A stretch of 64,000 bases of DNA. It comes from Ephydatia muelleri. Its lineage: Eukaryota > Porifera > Demospongiae > Spongillida > Spongillidae. The stretch's first letter is position 1, and each line of letters starts with the position of its first letter. The notes under the pieces are model-generated. The model was given only the letters and a program-made list of their open reading frames with translations, had not been told where the DNA came from and made no database searches. Shown here in pieces: positions 11,050 through 22,109 of this stretch. The stretch is from contig JABACO010000001.1 in the NCBI GenBank assembly GCA_013339895.1, positions 26,727,631-26,791,630 of the forward strand, written 5' to 3'. A program made the translations under genes and the position numbers.

Positions 11050-11133
11050 AGAGTACAGTACCTAGGCCACATTGTGTCTAAGGATGGGATTGAGGCCGAT
11101 CCTGACAAGCTTCGCAAAGTGCAGACATATTGA
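11050..11133 (+). pseudogene. Ty3/gypsy reverse transcriptase thumb fragment
   Basis: The plus-strand translation V-Q-Y-L-G-H-I-V-S-K-D-G-I followed by ADPDKLRKVQ is the conserved segment just after the RT palm of Ty3/gypsy elements (compare EYLGHVISAEGI in the complete element at 41.2 kb). It ends at a TGA at 11131-11133. It is an orphan fragment with no LTR or flanking domains. Confidence 0.75.
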
Positions 11134-11619
11134 AGGACAGCGATGCTAGCAGCTTGATTACAAGTTGATGTGTGTTCGTTGCTCTGATAGTTCGGTACTC
11201 ATGTTCAATGAAGAAATGCGGCTTTGCTTTCACGTAAGAATTATACGTGGCGCGCGAGTAGTTACTACTAACTGCTCACTTGTGCATCCTTGTCTCATTC
11301 CTAGAAGGTATTATCCTTAGTTATGTCATGATAGGATTGAATATGTGCAAATCTGTGAGTGCTCCAATATCCGGACTGGTTGGTTCACAAACCTAAGTTT
11401 ATAGTGTAGTCTTATATCTCTAAATTAGAACACCACCGGGACATAATGCTGACCTGCTGTTGAAGTGATCACTGCGGCAATGCCAATGGTCTGTGCGAAT
11501 CTAAAAATGATATCAGAGTGGTTCACTAACCATTTTGTTTGTGGGGGGAATGTCTCTTGTGCACACTAAAAGAGTGTAATAACTATAGACAGGTTTGAGC
11601 ATACACATGTTAATTCATG

Positions 11620-11765
11620 CTGGAGTGTGGAGTGTGTACACTGTTAGAGTGGAAGTGTGTACACTGGTTGAGTGTGTACACTGGTTGAGTGTGTACATTG
11701 TTGGCGTGTGGAGTGTGTACACTGGTTGAGTGTGTACACAGGTGGAGTGTGTACATTGGTGTATT
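11620..11765. repeat. Imperfect 19-20 bp minisatellite
   Basis: The motif GTGTGTACACTGGTTGA is repeated about seven times with variants (ACATTGTTGG, ACACAGGTGG). The ORFs overlapping it are repeat-driven. Confidence 0.8.
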
Positions 11766-12194
11766 GTTTAATTCTTTATACCTGCTCAGTGCTAGTGCAA
11801 AGGACCACGTTAGCCTCCTTGGATAATATACGCAAACATCTTTTAAATGCACTTCAACAGTTACCGACCTACAGCACAAGTTCCAGTGGCCAATGGCAAC
11901 AACTTGCACTCTGCACTTTGCACATGCTCAGAAGAAGCAAGGTCATAATAGACAAGGTACAAGAAAGAATTAATATTTTTACATTTACCCATTGCAGTGG
12001 TGGAGGATTGCAAAGGCAAATGAAATAAGGGCTACCTTGGACAGAAAGATTGATAGAAGACGTCATCCAGAGCAAATGAAATGTGCTGAAGGCGGACTAC
12101 AGCTGTACCCTCAACTCATCGGCAACCTGTGACTGCTCTGGCGTGGGCTAGGGCTGTAAAATACTAAATCAGTGTATTGTAGTTATTGAAGTAT

Positions 12195-12548
12195 ATATGG
12201 GACAGTTTTCCGCGAAAATAGGGTTATATTATAAAATAATGTAATAAAAATGCCTGCTGCCTGAAGACGTGACAATTTTGAACCCCATGTGGTATCGGAT
12301 TTCATGGCATTAGCAAGGAACTAGTGTAAAGCTCCGAAATATATTACCTATAGTGACATGTTGTATATAACTGTTGGTTCAAAGCACTTCAAATTCAGTA
12401 CGTACTACAGAGGTCCTTTTACTATTGATTTGTTCTGGTATAATTTTTACTCTATTTGTTACGATGATACAGCTGCGCAAAGTTTATGCACATTTCCCGC
12501 TCGATTTGCGCCATGCATTGTTGCGTGCAACCCGCGGGAATTCTAAAT
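12195..12548. repeat. Dispersed repeat family A, copy 2 (reverse)
   Basis: It contains CTATTGATTTGTTCTG, a TTACGATGATACAGCT variant of the CCGTTATGGAGATACA block, and TTTCCCGCTCGATTTGCGCC, in the same order as 27055-27452 and 17216-17425. Confidence 0.65.
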
Positions 12549-12680
12549 TTTCGTTCCGCCCATTTCTCACCCTTCTCCGCCTTAAACTATAAGCAAGTCA
12601 TTCGCAACTGGTTTTATCTAACTATAAGAATGACATAACATTAATGTTAACTGTTCCTCCAGTAGGGAGTTGAAAAATAC

Positions 12681-12849
12681 CTTTATCAGGAATGATCGTT
12701 GCTTCTCATTGGTAACTGATGGTAGTACATTATATGTTTCTCGTACGTACAAGCCCTCGGTATCTCTGGTACAGATCGTATAATGTCCCAGGATATCGTT
12801 CAACATCAGCAGCACCATGTTAGAGGCTGGCTTGATGTGCATTGGCTCA
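12681..12849 (-). CDS. Isolated candidate exon, unrecognised
   Basis: A minus-strand exon has acceptor CTTCTCCAG|T and donor ATAAAG|GTATTT, and is open for 56 codons in one frame (EPMHIKPASNMVLL... to KQRSFLIK). The composition looks like a globular protein. I found no partner exons with confidence and no family match. Confidence 0.35.
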
Positions 12850-12899
12850 CTGGAGAAGCAGCAAGGACAATGTACTGAGCCTGTTGTTGCTACCAGATG

Positions 12900-13480
12900 T
12901 ATTATGCACTGGGCACACGCATATATATACGCTCACATGTAGACAAACGCAATCTGCCATTTGTGACACGCACATACACACGCATGCACACGCACATACA
13001 TACATACAACGCACCCACACATTGACAAGGCTTTTGGAAAAGGACGTTCGGATATGGGAAGGCATGGTATTATGTATTAGGCCAAGCCTGGCAATAGGCA
13101 TACATCAGGGCACACTGGCATGCATACGTTGGGGCATACGACTAGAGTTGGGGGGGGGGGGGGGGGGGATGAGGCCGAGGGAGGGAGACAAAGTTGTAGG
13201 AATGCAGCTACATGTATGCATACATAGAGCCATGTGCATGTGTGTGTAGAGAGATATGCACTTGTAGGCTTTTCTAAGAGTGCTGTGACCTTTTGCTGAG
13301 CTGGTTACATGTACACATATCATCAGTTGCTTTTCAACCACTGTGGTTTTAAGATCAATGAAATGTGGTACATACAGCACTGTGATCATTATGCAGGCTG
13401 TCTACTGTTTGATTGGCAGTGTGAAAAAAAAATATATTGTGAGCTTGTGTACAAGTACAGGTGGTTAGTTAATCTCCTCC
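12900..13480. other. Simple-repeat-rich, no gene
   Basis: It holds an ACACGC-rich stretch near 12960-13015, a G19 run at 13150-13168 and TACATGTA motifs. No coding signal is supported. Confidence 0.5.
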
Positions 13481-13483
13481 CCC

Positions 13484-13800
13484 TTGTCCTGTAAAACAGG
13501 TGCTGACAATCATCTGTGTAACATGTTTGTTGAGTTCTGCCATCATGCCCACCTTGGAGTGAGGTTAGAGTTGGGCAGCAGTCTAAGCCATACCTCGCCA
13601 ACGGATGTACAGTACATGTCCTCAATTGGGAGAGGGGGAAACATGCTGCCTTTGACATCACGGTGACCTCTCCCTTAATTCCTTCAATCCTAACAGCAGC
13701 AAGCCTGTCTGAAGGGCTGCAGCAGAGGAGGCTGAGACCAGAAAGCATCAAATCAAGGACCCAAAGTGTTTGGAGTTAAGTTGGGTCATGCATACAGAGT
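13484..13800 (+). pseudogene. Retroelement tail fragment, PD-(D/E)XK-like domain
   Basis: Frames across this segment read HLGVRLELGSSLS, then (shifted) a WERGKHAAFDITVTSPL block, then (shifted) ETRKHQIKDPKCLELSW. The same blocks in the same order occur at 50400-51047 and 57541-57973. The arrangement (glycine-rich start, D..V, then A-F/L-D-I-T-V) suits a restriction-like nuclease fold found downstream of reverse transcriptase in some invertebrate retroelements. That function is from memory. At least two frame changes make this copy defective. Confidence 0.65.
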
Positions 13801-13911
13801 ACCCAAACTATATTATATGTACATTTGTACATTTTGCAAAATTAATGTATATGTATATACAGAGCACCATGCACCAATTAGCCAAAATTGATACTGAGGC
13901 AGCAACCACTT

Positions 13912-13913
13912 AC

Positions 13914-13958
<45 letters not shown>
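13912..13958. repeat. (AC)n microsatellite
   Basis: An uninterrupted AC run passes into ACACGC/ACATGC variants. Overlapping Thr-His and Cys-Val ORFs are artefacts of it. Confidence 0.95.
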
Positions 13959-13965
<7 letters not shown>

Positions 13966-13999
13966 CATGCACACACACAAACACACCACAGATACTGCT

Positions 14000-15260
14000 G
14001 CACATATGTGTAACCTTGCCAGTTGGGTATTCTTTTTGTGCTGGTCATATTTTTAAAGTGTGCTACATGTAGTGTTGTGTGTGAGATATGGTGTTTATTG
14101 TGGTGTAAGAGAGGTGAGGCTGTTGAGAAGAGAAGGGGGGGAGGGGGGGTGCTGTTTGAGAGCAGACCATGGTACAGAAAGCAGAAACTTGGTGGAGTGC
14201 TCAGCAGCCAGGTAGACACATCAAGGGTCAGATTGGTGGTTTTGTACTACATAAACTTTACCACGGGTGTTGCATGACCTTATACGATTTCTGATAATCC
14301 TGCAGATCTCCCCATACAGGTATTCCAAAGGCAAGTAAGCTCAACTTTATAATTAAGAAACAAAAACATATCGCTTGTAAGTCTGAAAAAATGCGTTGAG
14401 TTGTTTATTGGCGTATCAAGACACTAATCCAGCCGGGTCGCTGTCAATTGAGCGCTCCATCTACATGTATGCACAAAGTCAAAACTGGTGTTCAAAACAT
14501 GTACATGTCATGTACATCGCCAAGAATTTCTGTCATGAAGGAGCGACTGTATCACCTTTCTATTTGCTGTTGTGTTCTTATCTAGCCACAACTGTATAAG
14601 GTCTGCACCCGTGGTAACTTTACATACATGTAATGTTACACTTTCCATTGCACATTATCGTAGATTGCCTCAGAAGACGAAGTGGATCATTTTTCTTAAA
14701 AAAACACCATTGAACTCTGACGAGACTGGGCCTGGGGAGCGCACGAGGGAAGGGGATCATCGTTTTAAGGTCTGACAGAGAGTAATGTCTGAGGCTTTAT
14801 AGTTTTAAGAGTGTGCTGTGGGTGTTCACAAGTGATGTGCATTTGTGTTTGTCTGTTGGAGGTACTGTGGTTAGGAGAGGAGAGAGGCTATTGAGAAGAC
14901 GCCTTGGAGATATAACTAAGTCTAGTAGGGTGAGAGGCTGTTTGAGAACCGACCGTGAGGCTGTTGGTAGAACTCCAGATTACATCAGCAGTGTTCAAGG
15001 TGGTTTTAGTTGTTACGAAAACTTTACCATGGGTGCAGAGCTTTACCATTTCTGTTAGATAAAAACTTTTCGCTTGAGAGCCTGAAAACAGGTTGTGGAT
15101 GATTTGTGCATGAACGCTTCTTGACTAATGAAGCATACAATGTACATGCATACATACATGTATGCATCAAACAATGTACTTGTATACATTTGCGTACACA
15201 CATTACAATAATCAGCTTAATATAATGTCCCATTGGAGAAGATAGCATGACGGTAAAAAA
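14000..15260. other. Repeat debris, no intact gene
   Basis: Two related blocks (14100-14280 and 14860-15060) share a GAGAGG.GAGGCT.TTGAGAAGA motif and a TTTGAGA.C.GACC motif, so they look like diverged copies of one element. Their ORFs (84 and 81 codons) are not recognised. Confidence 0.4.
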
Positions 15261-15264
15261 ACAA

Positions 15265-15400
15265 CCTCTTCGATGACGTCATCTCTTCTTCTGATTCTGA
15301 CCAACCCGCTGAGGAAAGCAATGAGCAATTTCCTGCAATGGTGCACGAGGAAGGCGATGAGATATGCCGAATAAGTTGTATCTGTATGTACCCATGTACA
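15265..15400 (+). CDS. Possible acidic N-terminal exon, unrecognised
   Basis: One plus frame reads NLFDDVISSSDSDQPAEES and continues with Glu/Asp-rich residues to about 15400. Acidic Ser/Asp N-termini are usual in piggyBac-type transposases, and a piggyBac-like remnant lies at the matching place in segmental copy 3, but the link is only suggestive. Confidence 0.25.
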
Positions 15401-17047
15401 GAGTGTAGGTGTTTGGATTCCTCTTCGTTGATAAAGGAGTCATTTCAGAAAGAGGCTATAAGGAGCATGGCCGTGGAGGTTTTGATGACAAATACCTCGC
15501 TGGTGAATTTTAACACCGTCACTTTACTGCATGCATGGTGATCGCCGATTCCTGCATACATGTATGTATGATGGATGACTTACATGAGATCTTGTGCCAT
15601 GGACGTGGTAACAGTGGTACGCAATTGGTACTTTTGGTAGCACAACAGGGAAGAAAAGTCGAAGATACTGAATGCTCAAGGGTTTGAACCTTCTACGATA
15701 ACTACTTGTAGTGATCCAGCGAATTATTGGTCGTACGTGCAAGAGCCGAGGAGGATGTCGGAAAGTATTACACGCGTGTATGATGGTGTTAACAAATAGC
15801 TAAAGGTCCGTATACCTTCTATTGATACAACCAAATAGCAACCATAACCATACACGCAAATAACACAGATTCATGCACTTACATGAAATTGAGGCAGAGT
15901 AAAGGGGTGTCGCAATGCGAACAGTAGATAACTTCAAATTTGCTTAATGATGGCTTGTCAAATAAACTAAACTCTATCCCACTTTTATTTTAATTTGCAA
16001 TGTATCCATGCTTTCTTTTAGCATGGACGTGACCGCTATATACAAAACGTGTGGACTCTATTTGTTGCACGTCTTAATTATCGTCTAACATAAATAATGT
16101 AATAAAAAGCAAACATCGTACCCTCCTCCTCATCATTTTGAAGCTATTTATCCGGCTCGAAAAATACAAGCGGAATTCGCGGAAAACTTAAATAGTTCAA
16201 ACCGCATCCCAAGAGATATCACGCATTCTAGACCTACAACACCAGTTCTCAGTGATGAAACCTGGAAAACTTGGTATCTTTCTATGCAGCTACACCTTAA
16301 CTTGCATGTAATGCCTTCATCTTGTGAGGAATGATCGATGGCTTCGCGACAGAGCCCTTTTCTAGAACGTACGCGCAAGGTGGAATTAATGAACTCAAGC
16401 TGCTAGGTACGTAAAATTCATAGTGGGCGCGTGCCTAGTGCCGATTTTTCAATGGGCTGAAACAGCCGTGACGTAAACCTTTTGCGGATTTCCTACTGGT
16501 GAAAATAATCAGTTAACGTTAGACGTACATGTAATCATTCTCCACAAGCATGCTGATCCCTGAAATTACGTGATTGGTAACGACACATAATCAGACCTTT
16601 AATTTGTGCGCCTGGTAATGCCAGGAGCATGTACATGTACTGGTATATACATCACAAAATAAACTGTAATGCGTAGGGTACCTCGTATAATTCTCCTAAA
16701 GAAAACCCAAACACCACATGCATTGTGACCTTGGTGATTTAAATAGAAGAAGATAGAAATCCCGCGTGGCATGTATACTTCACAGCAAATCAATAGCTCC
16801 AGTCAGACTGTACGTACACACTGAATGTAATACAATTTGAACGCTCCTACTTGACGAAGATGCAGAGTTTTTGAGCCTCATGAAGTATGGGATCTCGTAA
16901 CCTCGGCAAGGAGCTTATGCGAGATACTAATAATTAGTGCGTTATGAAGTGGAGATAATAGGTCGTGGACAGCGTTAACCGTACTGAATTATAGCATTGT
17001 AACGAACAGTAAGACTTTTATAACGTTTATTACATGTGCTGAACATC

Positions 17048-17051
17048 AAAT
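17048..17051. repeat. Target-site duplication AAAT, left
   Basis: AAAT precedes the element and recurs at 21947-21950. The empty site in segmental copy 3 (ATATCAAATGACATGC) has one AAAT. Because the element starts GG and ends CC, a 6-bp CAAATG duplication with ends GA...TC is an equal reading. Confidence 0.8.
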
Positions 17052-17215
17052 GGAACGTTCTATACGAAAATGGGTCTTGTGGATTTTTATTCTATAACAT
17101 AAAATTTAAATCGATGTGTCTTCCGAAATAGTAACGCTATCGAGTTCCTATTTTTAACACAACATACCACACCATTACTATATGTGAAAATCCATTTTGG
17201 TGTCTTACACATGCA
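17052..17215 (+). repeat. Ginger-like left terminal inverted repeat
   Basis: It pairs with 21783-21946 in reverse orientation, with scattered mismatches. Shared blocks include GGAACGTTCTATACG, CTTGTGGATTTTTAT, ACCACACCATTACTATATGT and TTGGTGTCTTAC. Confidence 0.9.
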
Positions 17216-17672
17216 GGGTACCGACGTTACAAGGTCCGATACCCCGTAGGGTTCAAAACGGCCACATCTTCAGTTGGTGTGTCCAAATCGGTTCAAAATC
17301 GGTACCTATGTAGAAGGGTCCTACCGCTATTGATTTGTTCTGTTCGTTAAAATTTGCTTTATCCGTTATGGAGATACAAGTGTGCAAAGAAATTGCATAT
17401 TTCCCGGGCGTTACGCGCCATTAACCTATTACGAGGACGTCCTCGAAGCCAGTCGTAATACGTTAATGGCGCGTAACGCCCGGGAAATATGCAATTTCTT
17501 TGCACACTTGTATCTCCATAACAGATAAAGCAAATTTTAACGAACAGAACAAATCAATAGCGGTAGGACCATTCTACATAGGTACCGATTTTGAACCGAT
17601 TTGGACACACCTACCTGAAGATGTGGCCATTTTGAACCCTACGGGGTATCGGACCTTGTAACGTCGGTACCT
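17216..17672. repeat. 210-bp-arm palindrome inside the left end of the Ginger-like element
   Basis: Arms 17216-17425 and 17462-17672 are near-perfect inverted copies around a 36-bp loop that itself contains CGAGGACGTCCTCG. The arm sequence is the inner part of dispersed family A. The right end of the element lacks this block. Confidence 0.9.
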
Positions 17673-17775
17673 GTCACGAAATATTCGGTCCGGGTCAAAA
17701 TTTGGTCCGGCCGGACAAAATATGCCAGCATATTTGGTCCGCCCCCGCCACAAACGGTCCTACTTGTAGCGCATG
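17673..17775. repeat. Left GGTCCGG/CCGGACC motif cluster
   Basis: Short palindromic TTTGGTCCGG-type motifs are repeated four to five times just inside the palindrome. The same motif forms a longer array at the right end (21510-21776). Paired subterminal motif clusters suggest transposase binding sites. Confidence 0.7.
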
Positions 17776-17786
17776 CGTTTAGAAGT

Positions 17787-20667
17787 GTGAAAGCACGTGT
17801 AACTGCATCAGAAACTGCTAGAGAGATGTGTGCGGATGAAAACGAAGATCTGGTCGAAAAGGCATGTCTTTACTTGTTTGATGGGAGGTATCCTGAGGGT
17901 AGTACCAGCAACGACAAAAGAGTCATTAGAAGAAAGGCTGCAACACTTACTTTGAGAGATGGAGAGGTCTTCTACAAAAAACCCAAAAAGAATTCAACTG
18001 GGCAAAAGGTAAATATATACGTTGCGCGCTCTGTATGGCATCCATGCATTGATGGCTTCGATCAAACAGGAGGTATTTGAAGTCAGATACGTTCGCAGCA
18101 GCGAGGAAAGGTGCAGCATCTTGAAGGCATGCCATGTGGATATAACATCTGGGCACATGGGTGTCAAGCGTACTTCCCATCGCGTTTTGGAGCGGTTTTT
18201 TTTGGAAAGGTGTAACAAAGGATATAGAAATTATGGTAAGTGTTAAAAAATATCTCTCATTTCTCATTACATGTATATGTCTCTTACACAGATCTCTACC
18301 TGTGACCTCTGTCAAAGGAATAGCCAGAAACTGTCCATTTCAACACCAGAATTGTTTCCAGTTCCAGTCCATTCACCCTGGCATCACGTGGGCATTGATT
18401 TCGTTGGCCCTATTTCACCTAAGCCACCTCGGGAAATAGCTACATTCTTACCCTATGTGATTATTTCACAAAATGGGTAGAAGCTGTTGCTCTTCCAACC
18501 AAAGAAGCATCAGGAATAGCTAGCTCACTCTTTAAGGTATATATGTGATGTTAATTATATATTCATTTTCCCAATACTTGTGTACTTACTAGATATTTAT
18601 GAAGATGGGGCTACCTTGCTGTGATCACTACCGACCAAGGGAGTGAATTCAAGAACCAGCTCAGTGATGAAATGATGAAGATTCTGAACATAAAGCACCA
18701 TCTGATAACTGCATATCATCCTCAGGTAGACAAAATCAAGAGGGTGGGGAGAAGTAGTGCTTAGAATATCAGTAGAAAAATGCGATTCAGGCCTGTTGAG
18801 ATAAATTGACACCACACACTATTCCATTAAAGATATTTGTGTCTAATGTTTAGGGAGTTGAGTAAAACAATATCAGCAGCTTTTAGACATTTTAATTTGA
18901 CTGATTTTGGTGTGTACATAACTAATCACTAGTACATAGTTGTACTGATAAAATTTTAAATCTACAAGGTGTTTCCCTACTGTAATAAAAATATAAACTG
19001 GTTATTAATGCTAAAATTCCTATCAGCAAAGGAAGACACGCTGATAGATAATTATTTTTATTAACTGAAATAGTCAGAATGAAAAAAATGGATTCAAACC
19101 TCAAAACTCCTAAATAAATCAAATCAAAAAAATCATTACCTCAAATATTGATAACTAATTGGTTTGAATTTATTAGTCGACTATATAGATTGCAATTATT
19201 AAACTTAAATGAACACTCTGAAGCTTTTAATAGTTATAATTTAGTAATCTAATATGATGTCAGGAAGTTTTCATTGCTGTTAGTTATTTCTAATTTGTTT
19301 GATATAAATAATACATGTAAACTTGGTTTTTTGGGCGTGCACAATAGTAGAATGTTTATCAGCAATTATAAGTTAAACTGCTCAATACAGAAATTTTTTA
19401 ATCCATTTTTTTCATTTATGAAACACCTCAGTAATTAAATGAATAACTATGCTAATCTGCTTCATGTCTACAGAGCAATGGGTTAGTTGAAAGATTTAAT
19501 CAGTCTCTACAAAATATGCTTCGCAAGTACATGCAAGAAAAGAAGGAGAAATGGGATGATTATTTGGACACTTGCACATTTGCTTACAACACTTCACGAC
19601 ATGAATCAACAAAATTTACTCCATTTGAGATTATGTTTGGTCGCAAAGTCATTCTTCCTCTTGATCTAGATGCTGGTGTACATCAAGGGCCATGTAATGA
19701 AGCTGAAGTTACCATATGTTCTCAAGAAACTGAAATTCAGCAGAAAGAGTCACAGCACAAAGCTTTACTGGAGGAAGTGCAGAAAAACATTATTTCTGCT
19801 CAGAAGAAACAGAAGGAGCAGTATGATAAGAAACACAGTAAGGCTGTCTTTTACAGTGCAGGTACACATGTCCTGAAGAAAGACTTCAGAAAGAAAAAAA
19901 GAAAAGGAGGCAAACTAGATTTTCCATGGGTTAGTCACAAGGAGTCTGGGAAAAGGTTTTTACGAGCTACAATCATGTGGAAAAGGTCATGTTACCACAA
20001 TTCCAAGAGTTAGCCATGTTCATATTAAAATGTACAAGTCATTGTCCTGTTCACCTTCAAGAAGACTTCAGTCACCATCAGCTTCCAATGAATCACATTC
20101 AAGTCCATCTCCTCCAGTAGGACCTGCTTCTACCTCACGATCAGCTGTGTCTCTGTCACCTACAATGGATGAGACAACACTAGCTCTTTCTCCTACTGCA
20201 AAGGATTCAGCATCTGCTGTACTGCAAGAAAGTAATCACACAAGTGAACTTGAGACTTCATCCCTACTTCAGTCACCATCAGCCTCCAATGAATCACATT
20301 CAACTCCATCTCCTGGCAGAAATTCACCTTCGTTAGGACCTACTTCTACCTCACGATCAGCTGTGTCTCTGTCACCTACAATGGATGAGACAACAGTAGC
20401 TCTTTCTCCTACTGCAAAGGATTCAGCATCTGCTGTACTGCAAGAAAGTAATCACACAAGTGAACTTGAGACTTCATCCCTACTCTCAGAGAAGCCAAAG
20501 CTTCTGATACCTACTCCAGAATTTTTTCCTAGGGGAGATGGGACTAGATCCAAACGAGAGTGCAATACCAAAACTAAGCGTGTTGCTAAACTGATGCGAC
20601 AAAACAGTAAAAAGATGACTGTACCATGTCAACCAGCAGTTGAAGTTGAAAGCTACGTTCCTCATTG
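17787..20667 (+). CDS. Ginger-like integrase transposase, spliced and frameshifted
   Basis: Exons are 17787-18008, 18070-18235, 18292-18536, 18605-18725 and 19474-20667 (last intron 748 bp). Exons 2-3 carry an H2C2 zinc-binding module (CHVDITSGHMG...CDLCQRN). The DDE core follows: D in GIDFVGP, D in ITTDQGSEF and E in NGLVERFNQ. Exon 5 continues with TPFEIMFGRK, a coiled Gln/Lys stretch, a GPY-like segment and a Ser/Pro/Thr-rich tail with an internal duplication. Frame changes are needed at a T8 run (about 18196), near 18433, about 19927 and about 20655. The start codon is uncertain; 17787 is the first in-frame ATG. It would cut and join the element ends in the nucleus. Confidence 0.8.
20065..20484 (+). 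repeat. Tandem duplication in the transposase tail
   Basis: About 205 bp is repeated twice and codes a Ser/Thr/Pro-rich segment (QSPSASNESHS ... HTSELETSSLL). The two units differ by a few codons and a small insertion (GRNSPS). Confidence 0.85.
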
Positions 20668-21363
20668 ACAACAGAAGATAAGAAAATGATTACAAGTGGT
20701 GGGTGGCTAAGTGATGAGATTGTAGATGCTGGTCAGGAACTGCTGAAATCAATGTATCCTCATATACAAGGGCTTCAAGAGGTTGCACTGGGTATGGTCT
20801 TGTCATATAGCATTGCAAAAAGTGAGTTCATTCAGATTATAAACACTGGAAAACACCATTGGGTAACAGTTTCAAATATCAACTGCAATGATGAAGAGAT
20901 GCATGTCTATGACTGTGCATCAGGTAGTCCAACTAGTTCTCTATTAAACCAGATTGCAAGCATTGTTTGCACTCCCAAAGACATTATCAAACTTACCTAC
21001 GTTGATGTGCAAATGCAGCAAGGTTGTGATGACTGTGGGCTATTTGCAATAGCATTTGCTACTTCATTGGCTAGAGGAGAACAACCAGGTAGCTTCTTCT
21101 ATCAGCAAAAGGCAATGAGGAAGCACTTAGTTGATTGCCTTGAGAAGCAAAATATTACTGCATTTCCAATACAAAAGATAAGACGCCATGGATCTAAAGT
21201 GAGGCACTCAGCAAATATATCAATACATTGTGTTTGCAGATTGCCAAAATTGGAAGGAATTAAAATGATTGAGTGTAGTTATTGTGGGACATGGTATCAT
21301 ATTGACTTATGTGTGTCAGTATCTGCAGATTCCCAACAACCACATACAAAGTGGGCTGTGTGA
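20668..21363 (+). CDS. Ulp1-type (C48) cysteine protease with PHD-like finger, Ginger-like element
   Basis: The first in-frame ATG is 20686; it may be fused in frame to the transposase but for a 1-nt shift near 20655. The catalytic pattern is clear: His in KHHWVTVSN, Asp in MHVYDCASG, then Gln and Cys in Q-Q-G-C-D-D-C-G-L-F-A. Ulp1 proteases cut ubiquitin-like modifiers or polyproteins. The C-terminus has HCVCR, IECSYC and WYHIDLC, the first six ligands of a PHD finger. The last Cys pair (CVRC) is present at about 21354-21365 but in another frame, so the listed stop comes one shift too early. Confidence 0.8.
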   Translation, partial: TTEDKKMITSGGWLSDEIVDAGQELLKSMYPHIQGLQEVALGMVLSYSIAKSEFIQIINTGKHHWVTVSNINCNDEEMHVYDCASGSPTSSLLNQIASIVCTPKDIIKLTYVDVQMQQGCDDCGLFAIAFATSLARGEQPGSFFYQQKAMRKHLVDCLEKQNITAFPIQKIRRHGSKVRHSANISIHCVCRLPKLEGIKMIECSYCGTWYHIDLCVSVSADSQQPHTKWAV

Positions 21364-21509
21364 GATGTAAATGTTGGACTGATAATTAGTGCTGTTTCTT
21401 TGTCAATGATTGTCAATGATTTAGACTAAGTGTGCTTGTCCACTTAATTGTGTTATCATGTTTTCAGTCATATTTATGAAGAAATAAATGCAAATATTTA
21501 TACATTTTA

Positions 21510-21776
21510 ATTGGAAACATCTGGTCCCGGACCAAATGTCGCTGCCACATTTGGTCCGGGACCAAATATAGCAGCCATATATGGTCCTACCGGACAGAAT
21601 ATGGATGCGACATTTGGTCCTCGGGCGGACATAATATGGCATGGTGGGACCGAATATGGCAGCCACATTCTGTCCGGTAGGACCAAATATGGCAGCCAAA
21701 TTTGGTCCCGGACCAAATTTGGCTGCCATAATCGGTCCGCCGGACAATTTTCAGGTAGGACATTTTGTGCCGTGAC
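21510..21776. repeat. Right GGTCCGGGACC palindromic array
   Basis: About ten partly palindromic modules (TTTGGTCCGGGACCAAAT and ATATGGCAGCC spacers, both orientations) run up to the right inverted repeat. Spacing is about 24-26 bp. They code an alternating CGSxIWSRTK-like ORF that is only a repeat artefact. Confidence 0.85.
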
Positions 21777-21782
21777 ATACCC

Positions 21783-21946
21783 TGCATGAGTAAGACACCA
21801 AAATGGAATTTCACATATAGTAATGGTGTGGTATTTTGTGTTAAAAATAGGAATCCGATAGCGTTAATATTTCGGAAGACATATCGATTTTAATTTCATG
21901 TTACAAAATAAAAATCCACAAGACCCATTTTCGTATAGAACGTTCC
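21783..21946 (-). repeat. Ginger-like right terminal inverted repeat
   Basis: Inverted partner of 17052-17215. It is followed directly by AAAT (21947-21950). Confidence 0.9.
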
Positions 21947-22109
21947 AAATGACATACTATAATCTGATATTCGTGCTCATGCTTAAAATATGTTAGGAAA
22001 AAACAACAAAACTGCATCAGACACTAAATAAGTCACGAAGTAAGCATCTCTTATATAGCAAACAATGCGTAATAGGCTCAATTCCTGCAAACAGTAAGTG
22101 AGAGCCGAG

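Larger units (their letters stand above)
17052..21946 (+). mobile_element. Ginger-like DNA transposon with Ulp1 protease and PHD finger
   Basis: The 4895-bp element has about 165-bp terminal inverted repeats (GGAACGTTCTATACG...CGTATAGAACGTTCC) and a 4-bp target duplication. It codes a spliced Ty3-type integrase transposase and then a C48 (Ulp1-type) cysteine protease with a C-terminal PHD-type cysteine cluster. Ginger elements are DNA transposons whose transposase derives from, or is shared with, Ty3/gypsy integrases, and some carry Ulp1 and PHD modules. No gag, protease, RT or LTR is present. Several 1-nt frameshifts mark this copy as defective, or as containing indel errors. Confidence 0.85.

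Noticed and set aside
13770..14219. Thr-His and Cys-Val ORFs
   Set aside because: Direct products of the AC microsatellite; the same holds for 51547-52028 and 59701-60031.
5782..16000. Upstream RING and ankyrin exons of a full BRCA1 or BARD1
   Set aside because: I looked on the minus strand and saw no RING cysteine pattern, and exon 1 has no usable in-frame acceptor.
17787..20667. LTR retrotransposon at this place
   Set aside because: No RT, RNase H, gag or LTR. The integrase is flanked by inverted, not direct, repeats.
21511..21814. ORFs with repeated GPxxGQNxAAIFGP-type residues
   Set aside because: Made by the palindromic GGTCC array of the Ginger-like element; they are open on both strands for that reason.
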